A stretch of 12,213 bases of DNA, taken from an uncultured Olsenella sp. Lineage in GTDB: Bacteria > Actinomycetota > Coriobacteriia > Coriobacteriales > Atopobiaceae. This document shows, piece by piece, positions 5,712-12,213 of the stretch. Made by a program: the position numbers and the translations under genes. How positions within the stretch are numbered: position 1 is the stretch's first letter; each line of letters begins with the position of its first letter. Location of the stretch: positions 1 through 12,213 of the forward strand of contig CALCDK010000074.1 of the NCBI GenBank assembly GCA_937900605.1, read 5' to 3'. Under the pieces are notes generated by a model. The model was given only the letters and a program-made list of their open reading frames with translations. It made no database searches and had not been told where the DNA came from.

Positions 5712-7360
5712 CGGAGAGCATCAGCTCCCAGAAGATCATGGACACGCTGCGCGAGCAGCTCGCGTCCATCAACGCGACGGTCGACCGCCAGGAGGCGTCG
5801 GTCGTCACCGAGGTGGGCGACGGCATCGCGCACATCTCCGGTCTCAAGACCGCGATGGCAGGCGAGCTCCTGACGTTCACCAGCTCTGCCACGGGCCACG
5901 ACGTCTACGGCCTGGCGCAGAACCTCGACCGCGACGAGGTCGGTGCCGTCCTCTTCGGCGACGTCGAGGACATCAAGGAGGGCGACGAGTGCCGCACCAC
6001 CGGCCGCGTCATGGACATCCCGGTCGGCCACGCCATGCTCGGCCGCGTCGTCAACCCGCTGGGCCAGCCGATTGACGGCCTCGGCCCCATCGACACGACG
6101 CACCGCCGCCCGATCGAGTTCAAGGCCCCCGGCATCATGGAGCGCCAGCCGGTCTGCGAGCCCGTGCAGACGGGCCTCATGGCCATCGACGCCATGGTGC
6201 CCATCGGCCGCGGCCAGCGCGAGCTCATCATCGGCGACCGCAAGACCGGCAAGACGGCCATCGCCATCGACGCCATCGTCAACCAGCGCGAGACCGACAT
6301 GCTCTGCATCTACGTCGCCATCGGCCAGAAGGCGTCCACCGTCGCGTCGATTCGTGAGTCCCTCGCGCAGCACGGCGTCCTGGACAAGACGGTCATCGTC
6401 GCCGCCACTGCCGCCGACTCCGCGCCGATGCAGTACATCGCGCCCATGGCCGGTGCCGCCATCGGCGAGTACTTCATGTACAACGACGAGCACGGCAATC
6501 CCGCCGACGCCGAGCACCCCGGCGGCCACGTCCTCGTCGTCTACGACGACCTGTCCAAGCAGGCGGTGGCATACCGCCAGATGTCGCTGACGCTGCACCG
6601 TCCGCCCGGACGCGAGGCCTACCCGGGCGACATCTTCTACCTGCACTCGCGTCTGCTCGAGCGCGCCTGCAAGCTGTCCGATGCCAACGGCGGCGGCTCG
6701 CTCACGGCACTCCCGATCATCGAGACCATGGAGGGCGACGTCTCGGCCTACATCCCGACCAACGTCATCTCCATCACCGACGGCCAGATCTACCTGCAGT
6801 CCAACCTGTTCTTCCAGGGACAGCGCCCCGCAGTCGACGTCGGCATCTCGGTCTCGCGCGTCGGCGGTGACGCCCAGGTCAAGGCCATGAAGCAGGTCTC
6901 CGGCACCCTTCGCCTGGACCTCGCCTCCTACCGTGAGAAGCAGGCCTTCTCGCAGTTCGGCTCCGACCTCGACGCCACCACGCAGTACCAGCTCAACCAT
7001 GGCGCCCACATGATGGAGATGCTCAAGCAGCAGCGCTACTCCGCCCTCGACGTCCGCGACCAGATCATCGCGATCTTTGCCGCCAAGGAGGACTTCCTCG
7101 ACGACATCGACCTCGACCACGTGAACCTGTTCCGCGACGGCCTGGCGAAGTACATGGCCGAGAACCACCCGGCCCTGCGCAAGTCCCTCACGGACGGCAA
7201 GCTCAACGACGACCAGCAGTCCCGCCTCAAAAAGCACATCGCGCACTACAAGGAGCTGTTCCTCCAGGAGCACCCCAACCGGGCCGGTGCCGAGGACGTC
7301 GAGGCGGCTGCCGAGAAGACCAGCGACACGGCCGACGACGCCCAGCTGGGCCAGGAGTAG
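5708..7360 (+). CDS. atpA: F1Fo ATP synthase subunit alpha
   Basis: A 550-residue non-catalytic nucleotide-binding subunit of the F1 hexamer. The beta-barrel domain (about 30-98) is followed by the nucleotide domain with P-loop GDRKTGKT (176-183) and Walker B strand LVVYDD (276-281). SVSRVGG (381-387) carries the arginine finger R384, equivalent to E. coli R376, which reaches into the beta catalytic site. [10 protein letters not shown] (299-308) and HSRLLERA (313-320) are family blocks. Two features are larger than in E. coli (513 residues). About 12 extra residues occur after EYF at roughly 257-274, and an acidic tail of about 30 residues (about 521-550) is rich in Ala, Glu and Asp. GTG 5708 overlaps the atpH TGA and has GGAGGTGAGGAG at 5694-5705. 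The P-loop lysine K179, where E. coli has glutamine, is as in mycobacteria. Confidence 0.97.
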   Translation: MTESISSQKIMDTLREQLASINATVDRQEASVVTEVGDGIAHISGLKTAMAGELLTFTSSATGHDVYGLAQNLDRDEVGAVLFGDVEDIKEGDECRTTGRVMDIPVGHAMLGRVVNPLGQPIDGLGPIDTTHRRPIEFKAPGIMERQPVCEPVQTGLMAIDAMVPIGRGQRELIIGDRKTGKTAIAIDAIVNQRETDMLCIYVAIGQKASTVASIRESLAQHGVLDKTVIVAATAADSAPMQYIAPMAGAAIGEYFMYNDEHGNPADAEHPGGHVLVVYDDLSKQAVAYRQMSLTLHRPPGREAYPGDIFYLHSRLLERACKLSDANGGGSLTALPIIETMEGDVSAYIPTNVISITDGQIYLQSNLFFQGQRPAVDVGISVSRVGGDAQVKAMKQVSGTLRLDLASYREKQAFSQFGSDLDATTQYQLNHGAHMMEMLKQQRYSALDVRDQIIAIFAAKEDFLDDIDLDHVNLFRDGLAKYMAENHPALRKSLTDGKLNDDQQSRLKKHIAHYKELFLQEHPNRAGAEDVEAAAEKTSDTADDAQLGQE

Positions 7361-7366
7361 CACGAG

Positions 7367-9756
<2,390 letters not shown>

Positions 9757-9765
9757 GGAAGCGAC

Positions 9766-10200
9766 ATGGCAGAGCTCAACTGTCAGTTCGTGCGCCCCGA
9801 CAGGTCCCTCTTCGAGGGGCCTGTTGCGAGCCTCGTGCTCGTCACCTATGCCGGCGAGCTCGGCGTGTGGCCCGGCCACGCGCCCGAGATCGTCGCGCTG
9901 GGTGACGGCGTCGTCCGCCTGAGGCAGCGCCCCGAGGACGGCGGCAAGGAGTACGACGTCGTCGTGTCCGGCGGCTATGCCGAGATCGACGACGACGGCG
10001 TCATCATCCTCGCGGACCACGCGCGCCGCATCGACGACATCGACCCCGACGTCGTCCGCGCCACCCGCGACGAGGCGATCGCCCGTCTTGATGATGTGTC
10101 GGACGGCGATCACAGGCGCGCCTACTACGAGAACAAGATAAGCTGGTGTAATCTGCTCCTTAAGCAAGCTCTGGGGGATAGCGTCGCGACCCCCCTCTAG
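9766..10200 (+). CDS. atpC: F1Fo ATP synthase subunit epsilon
   Basis: A 144-residue rotor subunit at the foot of gamma that can inhibit ATP hydrolysis. The N-terminal beta-sandwich (about 1-86) includes GELGVWPGHAP (30-40), GGYAEIDDDGVIILAD (69-84) and contacts to gamma and the c-ring. The C-terminal helical hairpin (about 90-137) contains DVVRA (95-99), matching the DxxRA pattern that binds ATP in the thermophilic Bacillus enzyme (D89/R92 there). The length is near E. coli (139). ATG 9766 has AGGGAAG (9755-9761) just upstream and follows the atpD stop after nine bases. The last 20 codons switch to A/T-ending codons rare in this window (ATA, TGT, AAT, CTT, CAA), where an internal promoter for murA is predicted. 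murA starts 12 bases after the stop. Confidence 0.94.
   Translation: MAELNCQFVRPDRSLFEGPVASLVLVTYAGELGVWPGHAPEIVALGDGVVRLRQRPEDGGKEYDVVVSGGYAEIDDDGVIILADHARRIDDIDPDVVRATRDEAIARLDDVSDGDHRRAYYENKISWCNLLLKQALGDSVATPL
10144..10152 (+). promoter_or_regulatory. Putative internal promoter for murA within atpC
   Basis: TGG followed by TGTAAT forms an extended -10 element, a 5 of 6 match to TATAAT plus the TG motif. It is located inside the 3' end of atpC, 61 bases before the murA ATG. No convincing -35 lies 16-18 bases upstream. The surrounding codons (ATA, TGT, AAT, CTT, CAA) are rare elsewhere in the window, suggesting selection for this DNA sequence. A hairpin, GGGGG (10173-10177) with CCCCC (10191-10195), follows in the predicted leader. 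Confidence 0.45.
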
Positions 10201-10212
10201 TCGGGAGGTCAC

Positions 10213-11502
10213 ATGGACGTCATCCAGGTCGAAGGCGGGCACCGCGTAACCGGTTCGGTTCGCGTCGAGGGCGCCAAGAACTCCGCCCTCAAGCTCATGG
10301 CCGCCACCATCATGGCCCCGGGCGTCACCACGCTTACCAACGTTCCGAACATCGCCGACGTTCACGTCATGGGCAAGGTCCTCAAGAACATCGGCGCAAG
10401 GATCGAGGTCGTCAGCGAGCACGAGCTGCGCATCGACACCTCGGACATCGACTCCTGGGAGACCCCGTACCACCTCGTGGCGCAGATGCGCGCCTCGACG
10501 GCGGTGCTGGGTCCCCTCCTATCCCGCTTCGGCCGGGCCGTCGTCGCCATGCCGGGCGGCTGCAACATCGGCGCGCGCAAGATCGACATGCACATCCTAG
10601 GCCTCGAGGCCCTCGGCGTGCAGTTCAAGGTCGACCACGGCAACATCTACGCGTGCGCGCCCAACGGCCTCGTGGGCAACACCGTGACGCTGTCGTTCGC
10701 CAGCGTCGGCGCCACCGAGAACCTCATGATGGCCTCGGTGTTCGCCAAGGGCACCACCACCATCGACAACGCCGCGCGCGAGCCCGAGATCGTCGACCTC
10801 GCCAACCTCCTCAACGAGATGGGCGCCAAGGTCTCCGGCGCCGGCTCGCCCGTCATCGAGATCGAGGGCGTCTCCGAGCTGCACCCCGTCGAGCACGCCG
10901 TCGTCGGCGACCGCATCGAGGCGGGCACCTTCCTCGCGATCGGCGCGCTGGCCTGCGACCCCGTCGAGGTCACCGGCTTCGACCCCAAGCACCTCGGCCT
11001 CGTCCTCAAGAAGTTCGAGCAGATGGGCGCCGTCGTCGAGCGCGGTGAGCGCAGCTGCACCGTCTGGCGCGATCCGGCCACGCCGCTGCGCCCCACCGAT
11101 GTGCAGACCCTGCCGTTCCCCGGCTTCCCCACTGACATGCAGGCCCAGACCATGTGCCTTCTCGCCCTGGCCAAGGGCAGTTGCATCATCACGGAGAACG
11201 TCTTCGAGAACCGCTTCATGTTCGCCAGCGAGCTCTCCCGCATGGGCGCCGACATCGTGATCGAGGGGCACCACGCCATCGTCCACGGCGTCGACGGCTT
11301 CTCCGGCACCCAGGTCAAGTCGCCGGACCTGCGAGGGGGCGCGGCCCTGGTTATGGCGGGCCTCGTCGCCGACGGCCTCACCACCGTTTCCCAGGTCCAT
11401 CACATCGACCGCGGCTACGAGGGCTTCGTCGAGAAGCTCGCCGGCCTGGGCGCCCACATCGTGCGCACCAGCGTTCCCGACGAGTTCGACGACGCCGAGT
11501 AG
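10213..11502 (+). CDS. murA: UDP-N-acetylglucosamine 1-carboxyvinyltransferase MurA
   Basis: A 429-residue cytoplasmic enzyme that transfers enolpyruvate from PEP to UDP-GlcNAc, the first committed step of peptidoglycan synthesis. It has the two-domain inside-out barrel of EPSP-synthase relatives. GAKNSALK (20-27) holds the substrate-binding K22/N23. MPGGCNIGARKID (113-125) contains C117, the residue equivalent to E. coli C115 that fosfomycin alkylates, so the enzyme should be of the fosfomycin-sensitive type. FPTDMQAQ (305-312) carries the catalytic aspartate D308. HHIDRGYEGF (396-405) has the conserved R400. The length is typical (about 420-430). ATG 10213 has GGGAGGT (10203-10209) upstream and lies 12 bases after atpC. 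murA is likely expressed both from atp read-through and from the predicted internal promoter. The same atpC-murA neighbourhood occurs in Bacillus (murAA). Confidence 0.97.
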   Translation: MDVIQVEGGHRVTGSVRVEGAKNSALKLMAATIMAPGVTTLTNVPNIADVHVMGKVLKNIGARIEVVSEHELRIDTSDIDSWETPYHLVAQMRASTAVLGPLLSRFGRAVVAMPGGCNIGARKIDMHILGLEALGVQFKVDHGNIYACAPNGLVGNTVTLSFASVGATENLMMASVFAKGTTTIDNAAREPEIVDLANLLNEMGAKVSGAGSPVIEIEGVSELHPVEHAVVGDRIEAGTFLAIGALACDPVEVTGFDPKHLGLVLKKFEQMGAVVERGERSCTVWRDPATPLRPTDVQTLPFPGFPTDMQAQTMCLLALAKGSCIITENVFENRFMFASELSRMGADIVIEGHHAIVHGVDGFSGTQVKSPDLRGGAALVMAGLVADGLTTVSQVHHIDRGYEGFVEKLAGLGAHIVRTSVPDEFDDAE

Positions 11503-11526
11503 GCGCCGGCGAGAGGGGCATCGGGC

Positions 11527-11952
11527 ATGGGCAGCACCGCAGGACAGGTCGACCACCCTCTCACGCGGGCGAGCGAGGACTACCTCGAGGCCATCTTCCG
11601 GCTCTCGCGCGCTGGGGACGGGCAGGACCCGTCCGTGCGCTCGGTCGACGTCGCCGAGCTTCTCGGCGTGTCCAAGGCCAGCGTCAACAAGGCGCTGACG
11701 CTGCTGCGCGATCGCGGCATGGTCGAGCAGAGCCCCTACGGACGCGTCACCCTCACCGACGAGGGGACGAGCTACGCCTCGCTGGTCTGGCGCGCGCACC
11801 GCGTGCTGCGCGCGTTCCTCGAGGGCGCGCTCGGCGTCGAGCCGCAGTCCGCCGACGAGCAGGCGTGTCTCATGGAGCACGTCCTGTCCGAGGACACCAT
11901 GCGCCGCCTCGTCGACTACCTCGAGCGCCAGGGGATCGAGATCCCCGAGTAG
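11527..11952 (+). CDS. DtxR/MntR-family metal-dependent transcriptional repressor
   Basis: A 141-residue DNA-binding regulator. LTRASEDYLEAIFRLS (12-27) is the family's first helix. VDVAELLGVSKASVNKALTLLRDRGMV (40-66) is the winged helix-turn-helix, with the wing YGRVTLTDEG (71-80). The dimerisation and metal-binding domain (about 85-135) includes RAHRVLRAFL (89-98) and ACLMEHVLSED (113-123). Likely metal ligands are D18, E21, H91, C114, E117 and H118. D18/E21 correspond to MntR D8/E11, whereas the CxxEH set (C114, E117, H118) is that of DtxR/IdeR. Metal preference (Mn or Fe) therefore cannot be read off. The length equals MntR (142); the SH3-like third domain of DtxR is absent. ATG 11527 has GAGAGGGG (11511-11518) upstream and lies 24 bases after murA, so it may be co-transcribed. 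No target operator or metal transporter is in the window. Confidence 0.88.
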   Translation: MGSTAGQVDHPLTRASEDYLEAIFRLSRAGDGQDPSVRSVDVAELLGVSKASVNKALTLLRDRGMVEQSPYGRVTLTDEGTSYASLVWRAHRVLRAFLEGALGVEPQSADEQACLMEHVLSEDTMRRLVDYLERQGIEIPE

Positions 11953-12168
11953 CGCCTGCGCCGCCGACGGCGACCGCGCCCGTGGCGGCTGCCGCCGCGA
12001 CGTCGCAGCGCCGGGCGCGACCCCGGGCGCCATCCCGCCGCCGCAGCGCCGCGCGCCCATCCCGACCGAACGACATGTGATCGACCTGTGACGGGACGCT
12101 CCCCTCGCAACGGAGGGCACCCCCGTCCGCCCGCTGGCCGAACCGCCGTCAGAGCGTCCGGCCTTTGG

Positions 12169-12176
12169 GGTATGTT
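12169..12176 (+). promoter_or_regulatory. Promoter-like -10 element for a gene beyond the window
   Basis: GGTATGTT is identical to the eight bases forming the predicted rpiB promoter (1791-1798). It lacks the TG of an extended -10 (GG instead), and no good -35 is visible 16-18 bases upstream. The position in a non-coding region near the right edge fits a downstream rightward gene that is not in view. Confidence 0.35.
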
Positions 12177-12187
12177 CTTGACTGCGC

Positions 12188-12205
12188 CCCGGGCACCCGC
12201 CCGGG
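12188..12205 (+). other. Perfect GC hairpin downstream of the -10-like element
   Basis: CCCGGGC (12188-12194) and GCCCGGG (12199-12205) form a seven-pair stem with loop ACCC. It begins about 12 bases after the -10-like TATGTT and so would lie at the very 5' end of the predicted transcript. Possible roles are a leader structure or operator; the window ends eight bases later, so nothing more can be said. Confidence 0.45.
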
Positions 12206-12213
12206 TCCCGTCA

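Larger units (their letters stand above)
11953..12213. other. Non-coding end region after the repressor gene
   Basis: These 261 bases hold no supportable gene on either strand. The first 110 bases are extremely GC-rich with many short GC repeats and self-complementary words, for example GGCGGC/GCCGCC and GGGCGC repeated, but no stem followed by a T-run, so no clear terminator can be named. A less GC-rich patch with TGTGA repeated at 12076-12080 and 12087-12091 follows. The region ends with a promoter-like element and a hairpin at the right edge, presumably the upstream region of a gene beyond the window. Confidence 0.6.

Noticed and set aside
11953..12060. Repeat array or CRISPR-like element in the GC-rich tail
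   Set aside because: Short GC words recur, but with no regular unit length or spacer pattern. They fit biased composition.

Overview
The window is a compact, GC-rich bacterial chromosomal segment with all genes on the + strand. It carries a complete F1Fo ATP synthase operon between translation, nucleotide-salvage and cell-wall housekeeping genes. Codons end almost always in G or C. Several residues point to Actinomycetota: the subunit c loop reads ARQPE..QGRLFT and the subunit alpha P-loop reads GDRKTGKT, both as in mycobacteria. A short b subunit with a signal-peptide-like N-terminus and the overall gene order fit the class Coriobacteriia (an Olsenella/Collinsella-type organism). That assignment is inference from composition and motifs, not a database result.

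Left part (1-3035): the last 60 codons of prfA (release factor 1), then prmC (RF1/RF2 glutamine methyltransferase), tsaC (threonylcarbamoyl-AMP synthase for tRNA t6A), rpiB (ribose-5-phosphate isomerase B) and upp (uracil phosphoribosyltransferase). prfA-prmC-tsaC are tightly packed or overlapping. rpiB appears to have its own extended -10 promoter. A strong GC hairpin follows upp.

Centre (3036-10200): an AT-rich patch with a plausible sigma70-type promoter precedes the ATP synthase operon. The order is a small membrane protein in the atpI position, then atpB (a), atpE (c), atpF (b), atpH (delta), atpA (alpha), atpG (gamma), atpD (beta) and atpC (epsilon). Catalytic residues are intact in alpha, beta, a and c, and the subunit c carboxylate motif is of the proton type. 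Most genes overlap or nearly touch. The exception is atpB-atpE, where 107 bases hold a hairpin and a strong Shine-Dalgarno ahead of the high-stoichiometry c subunit.

Right part (10201-12213): murA (first committed step of peptidoglycan synthesis), probably also served by a promoter inside the 3' end of atpC, then a small DtxR/MntR-family metal-responsive repressor. The last 261 bases are non-coding and hold hairpins and a promoter-like -10 element near the edge.

The order prfA-prmC-tsaC-rpiB-upp-atp-murA is essentially the Bacillus/Firmicutes arrangement (there with glyA and other genes interspersed). The segment is therefore old, vertically inherited core genome rather than accessory DNA. 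I found no mobile element, CRISPR array, toxin-antitoxin or defence system, and nothing that looks like an undescribed system. The points worth a second look are subunit-level peculiarities of the ATP synthase, local regulatory elements, and the mixed metal-ligand set of the terminal repressor.
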